DNA from: Snodgrassella sp945267035
GTDB lineage: Bacteria > Pseudomonadota > Gammaproteobacteria > Burkholderiales > Neisseriaceae
NCBI RefSeq assembly: GCF_026535915.1
Contig: NZ_JAFNPF010000004.1
Coordinates: 10,620 to 74,619 of the forward strand
Direction of reading: 5' to 3'
Length of the DNA: 64,000 nucleotides
Part shown: in pieces, positions 18,374 through 26,739 of the stretch
Numbering within the stretch: position 1 is the first letter of the stretch
How the letters are laid out: the number at the start of each line of letters is the position of its first letter
Notes under the pieces: generated by a model
Told to the model about the DNA's origin: nothing
Database searches by the model: none
Seen by the model: the letters and a program-made list of their open reading frames with translations, nothing else
Program-made: the position numbers and the translations under genes

Positions 18374-19633
18374 ATGGAAAAATTGAAAATCCGCGCAAAT
18401 GGCGCATTAAACGGTGAAATCACCATTTCTGGCGCCAAAAATGCAGCGCTACCGCTCCTTTGCGCTTCTTTATTAACCCGAGATACCCTACATTTAACCA
18501 ATGTACCCATGCTGCGGGATGTCAAAACCACGCAAAAATTATTGCAAGGCATGGGTGCGCGCGTATTAACCGACAATGTGCACGAATTTGAAATCAACTG
18601 TGGTCACATCAACAATACCTGCGCTCCCTATGATTTAGTCAAAACCATGCGCGCTTCAATACTGGTATTGGGACCAACTTTAGCTCATTTTGGTGAAGCA
18701 CAAGTCAGCTTACCAGGGGGCTGTGCTATTGGATCGCGTCCTGTTGACCAGCATCTGAAAGGGCTGGAAGCGATGGGTGCTGAAATCAGCATTGAACATG
18801 GCTACGTCAAGGCCCGAGCACAGCGACTACAGGGCGCACACATTGTCATGGATATGGTCACCGTAACCGGCACAGAAAATCTATTGATGGCTGCGACCCT
18901 TGCGAATGGCACAACCGTACTGGAAAATGCCGCCATGGAACCTGAAGTTACCGATTTAGCAGATTGTCTGGTAAAAATGGGTGCCAAGATCCAAGGCATA
19001 GGTACACCGACATTAACAATCCAGGGAGTAGACAGATTACATGGCTGTAGCCATAGCGTGGTTCCTGACCGAATTGAAGCTGGTACGTTCCTCTGTGCTG
19101 TCGCCATGACAGGCGGCAAAGTTGTTTTGAAAAAAGCAGCGCCCAAAACCATGCAAGCCGTACTGGAAAAACTCAGCGAAGCAGGAGCCATCATCGAAGC
19201 TGGCGATGACTGGATTAGCATTGATATGCAACAACGCCCTAAAGCCGTCGATATTCGCACCTTACCCTATCCAGCATTTCCTACAGACATGCAGGCACAA
19301 TTCATGGCAATGAATGCCATTGCTACCCATAGCAGTAAAGTAGTAGAAACCATATTTGAAAATCGTTTCATGCACGTTCCTGAGCTTAATCGCATGGGTG
19401 CGCAAATTTCCGCCGAAGGCAATACCGCTATTATCCAAGGAGTGGAACAACTATCTGGCACCACCGTCATGGCTACCGATCTACGTGCTTCAGCGAGTTT
19501 GGTATTAGCTGGGCTGGTAGCCAGTGGCGAAACCATTGTAGAACGCATCTACCATCTGGATCGTGGCTATGAAAACATCGAACAGAAGCTGGGCGATGTC
19601 GGCGCAATCATCGAACGGATTAATGATCATTGA
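18374..19633 (+). CDS. murA: UDP-N-acetylglucosamine 1-carboxyvinyltransferase MurA
   Basis: 419-residue cytosolic enzyme of the first committed step of peptidoglycan synthesis, transferring enolpyruvate from PEP to UDP-GlcNAc. The start MEKLKIRANGALNGEITISGA-like fits the family. A TTG 12 bp upstream is open but adds non-homologous residues. KN of GAKNAALPLL (about 22-23) binds substrate, and the catalytic loop PGGCAIGSRPVD has Cys117, so the enzyme should be fosfomycin-sensitive in principle. Later blocks DRIEAGTF and YPAFPTDMQAQ are intact. A classic terminator follows. Confidence 0.97.
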   Translation: MEKLKIRANGALNGEITISGAKNAALPLLCASLLTRDTLHLTNVPMLRDVKTTQKLLQGMGARVLTDNVHEFEINCGHINNTCAPYDLVKTMRASILVLGPTLAHFGEAQVSLPGGCAIGSRPVDQHLKGLEAMGAEISIEHGYVKARAQRLQGAHIVMDMVTVTGTENLLMAATLANGTTVLENAAMEPEVTDLADCLVKMGAKIQGIGTPTLTIQGVDRLHGCSHSVVPDRIEAGTFLCAVAMTGGKVVLKKAAPKTMQAVLEKLSEAGAIIEAGDDWISIDMQQRPKAVDIRTLPYPAFPTDMQAQFMAMNAIATHSSKVVETIFENRFMHVPELNRMGAQISAEGNTAIIQGVEQLSGTTVMATDLRASASLVLAGLVASGETIVERIYHLDRGYENIEQKLGDVGAIIERINDH

Positions 19634-19647
19634 TTCTGAATCACCCT

Positions 19648-19685
19648 AAAAAGCTGTTTGTCATCAACAAACAGCTTTTTTTTAA
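19648..19685 (+). terminator. Rho-independent terminator after murA
   Basis: 13-bp stem (19648-19660 and 19668-19680, AAAAAGCTGTTTG / CAAACAGCTTTTT) with a 7-base loop, followed by more T residues. It starts 15 bp after the murA stop. Confidence 0.9.
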
Positions 19686-20023
19686 AATAAATGATTATAA
19701 TTTTTCACACCTAACCCAATTCTGCTAGGCGCTTACTATCCTCATATATTGAAGACTAAACCAAAACGTCATACAAAACATAGGGGAAAAAATCATCACC
19801 CAGCCACATACTTTCGCGCAAATTCTATTTCTTTCCTAGACTCATTAATCAGCCAATTTGCTAAAATATCAGTTCATTATGATCGTAAGATGACCTTGCG
19901 TCATCCCAGCCTACAAAACACAAATCAAACCATTATGATTGCTGCCACTCCCAGCAAGCTATATCATGTCACTAACCGAATATTTACAAATACCAGCAAT
20001 CATTGACCTAAGCGTACACAACC
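19686..20023. other. Gap between murA and ppc
   Basis: About 340 bp. An 85-codon frame with a TTG start (19749-20006) is basic and low in complexity, has no family resemblance and is probably chance. The ppc promoter should be here, but I cannot pick one with confidence. Confidence 0.4.
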
Positions 20024-22720
20024 ATGTCTGTTTCTATACCCGATCCGCACCAAGATGCCCCCCTGTCTGCTGACATTACCTTTTTAACGCAGGCCTTATT
20101 TAACATCCTCAAACAACAAACCTCAGTAGAAGTACAAACCGTTCTGCGCCAACTGCTGGAAGGAGCGCCTGCACAGGAAACCATCCAACGAGCACTGCCA
20201 ATCCTGAACCTGCACCAGCAACAAGATCTCATTCGGGCTTGCAGCCTGTTTGCCCAACTTTTAAACATTGCTGAAGATGCACATCATGAACGTCAGGTCA
20301 GCAACCACACCAGCCCTTCGGCCGAACGCAGTAGTTTTTTTCATGTCCTGCAACAATTGCAACAACAGCATATCAATGCCAGCGAACTTGCACACACCTT
20401 AGAACAAACCAGCATCAGTGCCGTGCTAACAGCCCATCCAACCGAAGTACAACGGCAGAGTATTCTATGTTTTCAACGTCTTATCCGTACATTATTAAGC
20501 GAACACAACCACAGCAATCAACCCTACAGTACCGAGCTGCAACAAGAAATAGAATCCTTATTGCTGGCCTTATGGCAAACCGATGAAACTCGTCATTTTA
20601 AAATTAGCGTCAGCGATGAAATTTACAATAGCGTCACCTATTTCCCTTTAAGCTTTTTCAAAGCCATCCCAGCACTTTATCGCAAACTACATCTGCAGCT
20701 TAATACCCTCTACCCCAATATTTCACTTCCTGACGTGATCAGCATAGGGAGCTGGGTCGGTGGCGATCGTGACGGTAACCCTCACGTTAATGCCGACTCC
20801 TTACATGAGGCTGTTAACTTTCAAGCCAATACCTTACTACCGCATTATCAACATTGCCTGCAAGAATTGTATCAACTATTGCCATTATCATTACGTCGCA
20901 TTCACATAGATAACGTGGTGGCGTATATGGCTGATCAATCTCCGGACACAGACACAGCTCACAGTGAAGAACCCTATCGCCGTGCATTGGCCTATATTGA
21001 AGCGCGATTGCATGCCACAGCGCAACGATTAAACATCCAACTCAATAGTCCTTATCAAGGGCTGCCTGCTTACCATCAACCAGCAGAAATGGTGCAAGAT
21101 CTGCAACATATAGCCAACTCCCTACAACAAAATGGCAGTGCCCTACTTGCCCACGGCAAATTGGCTGACTTGATTCGTTCCGTATCCTTATTCGGCTTTC
21201 ATTTAATGTCTATCGATTTACGGCAACATGCAGCTAAACAGGCAAACGTCGTAGCCGAATTATTTCAACATGCAGAGCTAGAAAACTTTTTAAGCCTAAC
21301 TGAAGAAGAAAAACAACAAGTTTTACTGCGTGAATTGAGTACCCAACGACCACTCTATAACCCTTACATCAAATACAGTCCACTCACCATGCGTGAACTG
21401 GCAATCTTTCATGCCGCCGCCGATATCAAAAACCGCTATGGCGAAGCTGCCATTAACCAGAGCATCATTTCCAACGCGGAAAGCGTCAGCGACATCCTAG
21501 TGGTGGCTGTTTTATTAAAAGAAACGGGGTTATTGACCATCCATAACCATACTCCTTACAGCCGCATCAATATCGTTCCCCTATTTGAAACCATCGATTC
21601 ACTGCATCACTGCATCGACATCATGGACAAACTGTTCAACCTGCCTTGGTATCGAAACTTGCTAAGAAGCCGAGCCAACCTTCAGGAAATCATGCTAGGG
21701 TATTCAGACAGCAACAAAGATGGTGGTTACATTACCAGCCAATGGTCGTTGTATCAGGCCGAAAAACGACTGGTAAAACTGTTTAATCAACACCATGTCC
21801 GTTTGCGCCTGTTTCACGGTCGCGGTGGTAGCATAGGTCGTGGTGGTGGTCCGGCTTATGATGCCATACTGGCTCAACCTGCCGGCAGCGTAGCCGGCCA
21901 AATCCGCATTACCGAACAAGGTGAAGTCATTACAGCTAAATACGCGGCACCAACCAAAGCCAAACGTAACCTGGAAGCCCTAATAGCCGCCACACTTGAG
22001 GCCACCCTGATACCACCACATAACAGTGAGCCCGACAGTTCCTTGATGGAAAGCTTATCAGCCTTTGCTTTCAACCATTATCAGCAACTGATCACCCATC
22101 CGGGCTTTATCGACTACTTTTTACAAACCAGCCCCATTCAGGAAATTGCCAGTCTTAACATCGGTAGTCGTCCAGCCAGTCGAAAAAGCTTAGCCAAAAT
22201 TCAGGACTTACGGGCGATACCGTGGGTATTTTCCTGGACTCAAAACCGCATGATGTTACCAGTCTGGTATGGATTTGGTAGTGCTGTAGCCGAACTGACC
22301 AAACAAGATAGCCACAATTTGCAGCGACTACAGCAGCAGGCACAACATAGCCCCTTCTTTCAGACCCTACTAGCCAATATGGAACAAGTCATGGCCAAAG
22401 CTGACCTAAACATCGCTGCTGCTTACGTCACCCTTGCCAGCGACCAGCAATCAGCACAAACAATCTTTAGCAGGTTATCCACCGAATTTGAACTTAGTCG
22501 CCAAGCTTTACTCAGCATCAAACAACACCAGCATTACCTCAGTGATAACCATACCTTGGCCAAATCATTGGCATTGCGTATACCATATCTGAACGCCCTA
22601 AACTGGTTACAAATTCACCTGTTAAAACAGCAACGCCAACTTACGGACAACAGCGAAATACTGCCATTGATTCATCTCACCATCAACGGCATTGCTCAAG
22701 GCTTACGTAATACAGGATAA
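20024..22720 (+). CDS. ppc: Phosphoenolpyruvate carboxylase
   Basis: 898 residues, full length for the bacterial enzyme that carboxylates PEP to oxaloacetate and so refills the TCA cycle. The motif TAHPTEVQRQS contains the first catalytic His. GSWVGGDRDGNPHV is the second conserved block. LGYSDSNKDGGYITSQW and FHGRGGSIGRGGGP form the PEP-binding core, and the C-terminal end LTINGIAQGLRNTG is typical. All key residues appear intact. It seems monocistronic, with a long-looped hairpin after the stop. Together with the GapB-like enzyme it fits a cell running its central metabolism from organic acids, which is an inference. Confidence 0.97.
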   Translation: MSVSIPDPHQDAPLSADITFLTQALFNILKQQTSVEVQTVLRQLLEGAPAQETIQRALPILNLHQQQDLIRACSLFAQLLNIAEDAHHERQVSNHTSPSAERSSFFHVLQQLQQQHINASELAHTLEQTSISAVLTAHPTEVQRQSILCFQRLIRTLLSEHNHSNQPYSTELQQEIESLLLALWQTDETRHFKISVSDEIYNSVTYFPLSFFKAIPALYRKLHLQLNTLYPNISLPDVISIGSWVGGDRDGNPHVNADSLHEAVNFQANTLLPHYQHCLQELYQLLPLSLRRIHIDNVVAYMADQSPDTDTAHSEEPYRRALAYIEARLHATAQRLNIQLNSPYQGLPAYHQPAEMVQDLQHIANSLQQNGSALLAHGKLADLIRSVSLFGFHLMSIDLRQHAAKQANVVAELFQHAELENFLSLTEEEKQQVLLRELSTQRPLYNPYIKYSPLTMRELAIFHAAADIKNRYGEAAINQSIISNAESVSDILVVAVLLKETGLLTIHNHTPYSRINIVPLFETIDSLHHCIDIMDKLFNLPWYRNLLRSRANLQEIMLGYSDSNKDGGYITSQWSLYQAEKRLVKLFNQHHVRLRLFHGRGGSIGRGGGPAYDAILAQPAGSVAGQIRITEQGEVITAKYAAPTKAKRNLEALIAATLEATLIPPHNSEPDSSLMESLSAFAFNHYQQLITHPGFIDYFLQTSPIQEIASLNIGSRPASRKSLAKIQDLRAIPWVFSWTQNRMMLPVWYGFGSAVAELTKQDSHNLQRLQQQAQHSPFFQTLLANMEQVMAKADLNIAAAYVTLASDQQSAQTIFSRLSTEFELSRQALLSIKQHQHYLSDNHTLAKSLALRIPYLNALNWLQIHLLKQQRQLTDNSEILPLIHLTINGIAQGLRNTG

Positions 22721-22734
22721 ATATCTAAGCCCAC

Positions 22735-22785
22735 AGCCAACAAGACATGGATACATTTTTTGCTTTTTTCTTGTTGGCTTAAAAA
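22735..22785 (+). terminator. Hairpin terminator after ppc
   Basis: 11-bp inverted repeat AGCCAACAAGA / TCTTGTTGGCT (22735-22745 and 22769-22779) with a 23-base T-rich loop, 14 bp after the ppc stop. Confidence 0.6.
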
Positions 22786-22828
22786 ACCGCAAGAACTTTG
22801 CCATCGTGATAAAGAAAGCAAGTTAAAA

Positions 22829-22857
22829 CTTGAAATAAACCAGTATCGACCCAAATT
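22829..22857 (+). promoter_or_regulatory. Heat-shock (sigma-32 / RpoH) promoter of grpE
   Basis: CTTGAAA at 22829-22835, a 14-bp spacer, then CCCAAATT at 22850-22857. This matches the RpoH consensus CTTGAAA-N11-16-CCCATnT closely. It lies 37 bp upstream of the grpE start, exactly where a heat-shock promoter is expected. Confidence 0.75.
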
Positions 22858-22893
22858 TAAAACTTATCTCACCCTTTTGCCGAGGAACAAAAT

Positions 22894-23442
22894 ATGCAAC
22901 CGGAAAACAATACCGAAAACGAAGCTCAGGTTAACGCAGAGATCGAAACAACCGAACCAGCGGTTGAAAGCGAACCCACAGTTGAAGAATTACAAACACG
23001 TATTGCCGAGCTAGAAGGACAACTTAAAGACGAACAGCTAAGAGCGTTAGCGACTGAACAAAACCTGCGTCGCCGTCATCAGGAAGAAATAGAAAACGCG
23101 CACAAATTTGCGGGGCAAAAATTCGCTTCAGCTATGTTGCCAGTTAAAGACTATCTAGAAATGGCCTTACAAGATCAAAGTGGCAATTTCGATGCCTTGA
23201 AAATGGGGGTGCAAATGACCCTGACAGAACTGCAAAAAGCATTTGATCAATCCAACGTTAAAGAGATTGATCCAAAAGCCGGCGATAAACTCGATCCTCA
23301 TCAACATCAGGCTTTACAAAGCGTCGTTAGCGATCAGGAACCCAATACCGTGGTTTCGGTGATGAAAAAAGGCTATACCTTAGCCGATCGTGTTCTGCGT
23401 CCAGCAATGGTTACCGTTGCTAAAGCAGCAGACAGCGAATAA
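22894..23442 (+). CDS. grpE: Nucleotide exchange factor GrpE
   Basis: 182-residue co-chaperone that releases ADP from DnaK. The highly acidic, disordered N-terminus (to about 45) leads into a long coiled coil (ELEGQLKDEQLRALATEQNLR). The conserved dimer region has ENAHKFAGQKFASAMLPVKDYLEMAL. The C-terminal beta domain has DKLDPHQHQAL and KGYTLADRVLRPAMV, the PROSITE-type GrpE signature. Ribosome binding site GAGGA precedes the ATG. A sigma-32 promoter upstream and a terminator downstream make it a single heat-shock gene; dnaK is not in the window. Confidence 0.96.
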   Translation: MQPENNTENEAQVNAEIETTEPAVESEPTVEELQTRIAELEGQLKDEQLRALATEQNLRRRHQEEIENAHKFAGQKFASAMLPVKDYLEMALQDQSGNFDALKMGVQMTLTELQKAFDQSNVKEIDPKAGDKLDPHQHQALQSVVSDQEPNTVVSVMKKGYTLADRVLRPAMVTVAKAADSE

Positions 23443-23455
23443 ATTAGATAAAATT

Positions 23456-23491
23456 AAACTGTTAGGCATGGAGATGCCTAACAGTTTGTTT
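23456..23491 (+). terminator. Rho-independent terminator after grpE
   Basis: Perfect 14-bp stem (23456-23469 and 23474-23487) with a GGAG loop, beginning 13 bp past the grpE stop and followed by T-rich DNA. Confidence 0.85.
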
Positions 23492-23612
23492 TCAATCAGT
23501 TCATGGTCTCAACATGAACACAACTGCAGCAAATTAATCAGCGCACTTCTACGCCAACAATTACCGCGGCGTCTCATAGCAAAATAAGCTTACAAAACAG
23601 CCAATTCTAAGT

Positions 23613-24047
23613 CTACTGCTCCGCAATCACATCAATAAACACCAAAGGTTGCGTGCCCGTATTCGCCAAGCCATGCGATTGTCCTTTACGCGCAATGGTC
23701 ACATCACCTGCCTTAACCTCATAAGTTTGACCATCACTGTCAGTAAAAATTCCCACTCCCGAAACAATAATATACGCATCCTCATTATGCTGATGCTGAT
23801 GAAAACCGATTGAATCCCCTGGTTGCAACGTCATCCAACCAATTTCCTTAATGGCCTCACCTTTTTTGGCATCCTCGCGTTTAAAAGCAAGCTGACCCGA
23901 CAGCGTGCCTTGACCCCCAGCTGCAGCTGTACGATTAACCTCGATCAATCTACTTTCGCGATACACGTCAGCCAACGCCCCAACAGATGCTGTGCCCAGA
24001 ACCAATGCCACCAACAACCTTGCTATCTCATTTTTCATCTTCCTCAC
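23613..24047 (-). CDS. Exported cupin-domain protein
   Basis: 144 residues. An N-terminal signal peptide (basic MRKMKNEIAR, hydrophobic core, cleavage after about GALA) precedes one cupin barrel. The metal-binding motif 1 is seen as GFHQHQHNEDAYIIVSG, with three His and one Glu. Motif 2 is GDVTIARKGQSHGLANTG. It is therefore probably a periplasmic metal-binding cupin, but enzyme or binding role is unknown. An internal Met at residue 4 is an equally good start. It ends the minus-strand pair with the gene just upstream (5 bp apart). Confidence 0.8.
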   Translation of the reverse strand: MRKMKNEIARLLVALVLGTASVGALADVYRESRLIEVNRTAAAGGQGTLSGQLAFKREDAKKGEAIKEIGWMTLQPGDSIGFHQHQHNEDAYIIVSGVGIFTDSDGQTYEVKAGDVTIARKGQSHGLANTGTQPLVFIDVIAEQ

Positions 24048-24051
24048 CCCA

Positions 24052-24723
24052 TTATTTAAAATTAGGCCACACCTTTTGTGGCGACAGCGGTACTACTCTA
24101 CATACCAGCAGAATTTCTGATCCTTCTATCTCCATCGTCCCCGTATCCTGAGTCCAATTAGGTGTTTCAAGATTAACTAGCCAGCCCTCTAAACGGACAT
24201 TATCACCCACACCTATCTTATTTATTTTACTGGCGATAGACTTATTAGCTGGAATTAAATGCACAGTAGTAAAATGATGCACCAAATCATTAGGCGAATA
24301 ATCTAATAGTCCGCCCTTACCTCTTTCAATCGCAAAAGAACGATTTTTCAGCGTATATTTAAGTCGTGTTAACGCTTTTTTATTGCCCATAAAATCCCAG
24401 CCAATAATCCAGTCAAACGTAGAAATTTTTGCCAGATCATCATACAAATAACGAGTGCGCTGTAAAACCCGTGCGGAGACAGTGTACCCTTTTACTGGAG
24501 TCATTTTCAGCTTGGATAAAACCAATGGTTGCATACTCGCTGGCACAGCTGTTTCTGACGGACCATTATCACCGGCATTAGATCCAATATATGAACAATT
24601 CACCCCATCTTCTAAGTATTCAGGCAGAAAAACCCGTGGGGACTGTGGAGAAAGAAACCACCATGCCAATCCACATAAAGCGATTGCAATAATGGTATGG
24701 CGATATTGGGCAATAAATCCCAT
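24052..24723 (-). CDS. Membrane-anchored protein of unknown function
   Basis: 223 residues. One N-terminal membrane segment (about 9-25, TIIAIALCGLAWWFLS) is followed by an extracytoplasmic domain. That domain ends with KINKIGVGDNVRLEGWLVNLETP and IEGSEILLVCRVVPLSP. This end resembles an OB-like beta domain, which is only an impression. Two cysteines (about 43 and 209) could form a disulfide. I do not recognise the family. It shares a transcript with the exported cupin gene 5 bp downstream, so the two may act together in the periplasm. Confidence 0.6.
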   Translation of the reverse strand: MGFIAQYRHTIIAIALCGLAWWFLSPQSPRVFLPEYLEDGVNCSYIGSNAGDNGPSETAVPASMQPLVLSKLKMTPVKGYTVSARVLQRTRYLYDDLAKISTFDWIIGWDFMGNKKALTRLKYTLKNRSFAIERGKGGLLDYSPNDLVHHFTTVHLIPANKSIASKINKIGVGDNVRLEGWLVNLETPNWTQDTGTMEIEGSEILLVCRVVPLSPQKVWPNFK

Positions 24724-24959
24724 AGAATTTTTATCCTTTTTTCAAATTGGCAGGCTGTATCAATATTTATGCTTTAGAGGTGTGGGATGATGAATAAAAT
24801 CGCCTATCAATTTTTTTATAACTTAGGTGCAAATTACCTGAACCCTTTCTGTAAATGAATATATAGAAAGGTTTGTATTTGGTGTCTGTCGAGGAGCTAA
24901 TGCTATTACCTGTCAGCTACCCAGGGTTTTGATGCCGGATAGGTTGCCAAAGCTTCAAG

Positions 24960-25223
24960 CCCAAAGTTTTTTTCTTTGCTGAAGCAACTGCTTATCATAC
25001 AATAACCGAAAGAGATCGGCAAAATATCACTTTACTTCTTAGTATGGGAGGAATACCCGGAGGAAAAAAAGGGCAAAATGCAGCAAAAGGATAAGTGGCG
25101 CAGGAAACAATAGCTACAGCAGAGCATTGGAAAAATACAGCAAATAAAGTCAAGATTGGGGTTAATAAGACCATTGATTATACTCAGTAGGTCAGAGAAA
25201 AGCTGCGTTCCCAGAAAAAAGGT
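24960..25223 (+). pseudogene. Decayed upstream part of a polymorphic toxin gene
   Basis: In one frame the DNA reads AEATAYHTITERDRQ, then GGIPGGKKGQNAAKG, stop, VAQETIATAEHWKNTANKVK, then IGVNKTIDYTQ, stop, VREKLRSQKKG, and runs on directly in frame into the toxin domain at 25224. Only two stop codons (TAA near 25092 and TAG near 25187) interrupt about 90 codons. The reading is continuous and rich in Lys, Thr and Ala, as in toxin linker regions. I read it as the eroded pre-toxin part of a secreted polymorphic toxin whose main scaffold has been lost. Confidence 0.6.
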
Positions 25224-25661
25224 GTGGGTGCACATGAGAAAGGTTTAGGTAAATTTGAAGGAGATCCTGCAAGAGATTACTATGGAAGTGGTAAAGATTC
25301 TCATCCGGCAGAATGGCAAGCTATAATAGACAATTTAAAAGCAAATGGAGTAGAAATTAAGTATAGAGAAGGCAATTTAGCTTATAGTCCTGAAAAGGGA
25401 AGACCGGGACAAATGATTTTAGACCCTGATGCATCTTATAGTGCTTTAAAACATGAATACCAACATTATTTAGATGATAAAGCTAATGGGCATCCTGGGT
25501 TTTCAGAATATCTTAAAAATCAGGATTTTCAGGCTGAAATGGAAATTAATGCATATAATAAAGAAATAGAGATAGCTAATGATTTTGGAAATAAAGAATT
25601 AGCTAATGAGTTAGAACAATTAAAACAAAATGAATTAAATAGAATTTATGGAAGAGAATAA
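25224..25661 (+). CDS. Zincin-like metallopeptidase toxin domain (orphan toxin C-terminus)
   Basis: 145 residues from a GTG. The HEYQH metalloprotease motif lies at 77-81, followed by YLDDKANGHPG. It is preceded by GVEIKYREGNLAYSPEKGRPGQ and LDPDASYSALK (described here in pieces). This is the pattern of zincin-type C-terminal domains in bacterial polymorphic toxins; a later Glu around 109-117 may be the third zinc ligand. It has no signal peptide or delivery domain. It continues in frame from a decayed upstream part, so it may be an orphan cassette that is no longer expressed as a whole toxin. The last 14 bp overlap the next gene. Base composition is far more AT-rich than the flanking genes. 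Confidence 0.7.
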   Translation: MGAHEKGLGKFEGDPARDYYGSGKDSHPAEWQAIIDNLKANGVEIKYREGNLAYSPEKGRPGQMILDPDASYSALKHEYQHYLDDKANGHPGFSEYLKNQDFQAEMEINAYNKEIEIANDFGNKELANELEQLKQNELNRIYGRE

Positions 25662-26025
25662 GAATATATTTAATCAGATACGTTTTTTTAAAGATGGTAT
25701 TCCTGAATATAGAAATTATTCTATAGAGGAATTAGAGCAATTATTAGCAGACAACTCTTCAGGCTATATAAAAGCACGGTGTCTTGTAGAATTGGCCTAT
25801 AGAAAAAAGTTAGATTACTTATACGATGAACTACCTAAAATAGAAAATCAAAAATTAAATGCATTATTTAATTTAAGTGTTGCACAAATAGCAGCATTAG
25901 CTATACTTGATTATGGTAGTAAACAAGATATAATCAAAATGAAAAATAGTATAAAAAATTGGACAGTTAAATATCAAGAAGAAGATTTTGTAGATTACTT
26001 AAAAAGACATAATATTAGCTTATAA
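25648..26025 (+). CDS. Putative immunity protein to the zincin toxin
   Basis: 125-residue cytosolic, mainly helical protein without recognisable catalytic motif. It begins 14 bp inside the end of the toxin frame, the typical spacing of a toxin-immunity pair. The second half reads FNLSVAQIAALAILDYGSKQD and ends FVDYLKRHNI. This half is repeated in decayed form just downstream, as expected where immunity genes are kept as an array. I assign function by position only; the family itself I do not recognise. Strongly AT-rich. Confidence 0.6.
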   Translation: MEENKNIFNQIRFFKDGIPEYRNYSIEELEQLLADNSSGYIKARCLVELAYRKKLDYLYDELPKIENQKLNALFNLSVAQIAALAILDYGSKQDIIKMKNSIKNWTVKYQEEDFVDYLKRHNISL

Positions 26026-26061
26026 AGTGTTTGTTAGATAATGTTTAATGAATTTATTTAA

Positions 26062-26415
26062 GAATAATGCATAGTATTAGAATTTTTCTACTAAAAATTA
26101 ATTAAAAAATTATCTGAAGACATTTCTTAAGTACCTAAATCCAGAATTATTATTACATTGAGAAGCCGAATTAATAATAATGAGAGTTTAGAAAAAATTA
26201 TTTTATCTGAAGTAGCAAATAAAAAAAATCAAATTCAGTATGTAATGGGTGTATTTAATATTTCTATTATTTGTGCTTTGGTAATTATACAGTATGGAAC
26301 AGACATAGGCATACAAAATTTAGGAAATATTATAAATGATTGGGATAATAATTCAAAACAAATATTGAAAGATTATTTAGATATGAAAGGCATAGAATGG
26401 GATGTGAAAATTTAA
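26062..26415 (+). pseudogene. Decayed second copy of the immunity gene
   Basis: The open part (26158-26415) reads MGVFNISIICALVIIQYG and ends LKDYLDMKGIEWD. It aligns with ALAILDYG and VDYLKRHNI of the gene before it. Upstream in the same frame LIKKLSEDIS, a stop, then VPKSR matches the LEQLLADNSSGYIKAR region of the intact copy. Stops at the 5' half and no start codon indicate a pseudogene, a diverged paralogue rather than a recent duplicate. Confidence 0.65.
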
Positions 26416-26417
26416 TT

Positions 26418-26663
26418 ATGAAAAAACTATATGATATATTAAAAATTATAAAAGAAACTAATAATACAGAAGCTATAAATTTAAGAAGTATTGATATGAG
26501 GGTAATGATGAAATGTCCTGAAGTTATTTACCATAAAGAATTATTAATCATCATTAATCATTTACTTGAAAAATCTTATATTGAATGGGTAAGAGAAAAT
26601 TCTAGTGTAATAATTACTAAAAAAGGCATTGAATACTTAGATGGATTTGAAAAAAATGAGTAA
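26418..26663 (+). CDS. Small winged-helix-like protein, candidate immunity gene
   Basis: 81 residues from the ATG at 26418 (MKKLYDILKIIKETN); a longer frame begins 21 bp earlier. The protein is basic and helical and ends LLEKSYIEWVRENSSVIITKKGIEYL. This has the turn-and-wing look of a small winged-helix fold. It shares the closing pattern (LI.., then TKKGxxYL) with the separate gene at 27531. It lies 3 bp after the decayed immunity copy. I infer an immunity or regulatory role from position; no function can be shown. Very AT-rich. Confidence 0.5.
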   Translation: MKKLYDILKIIKETNNTEAINLRSIDMRVMMKCPEVIYHKELLIIINHLLEKSYIEWVRENSSVIITKKGIEYLDGFEKNE

Positions 26664-26739
26664 TATTTAAAATTGGTAGCAAATTTTACTATCCTATATT
26701 TTTAGGTATTGAAAGATAAAAACCTTCTGAGTAAAAACT

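Noticed and set aside
18802..19260. 152-codon frame on the minus strand
   Set aside because: Antisense shadow of murA.
19749..20006. 85-codon basic frame with a TTG start before ppc
   Set aside because: Low-complexity, no motif, overlaps the region where the ppc promoter must lie; best read as non-coding.
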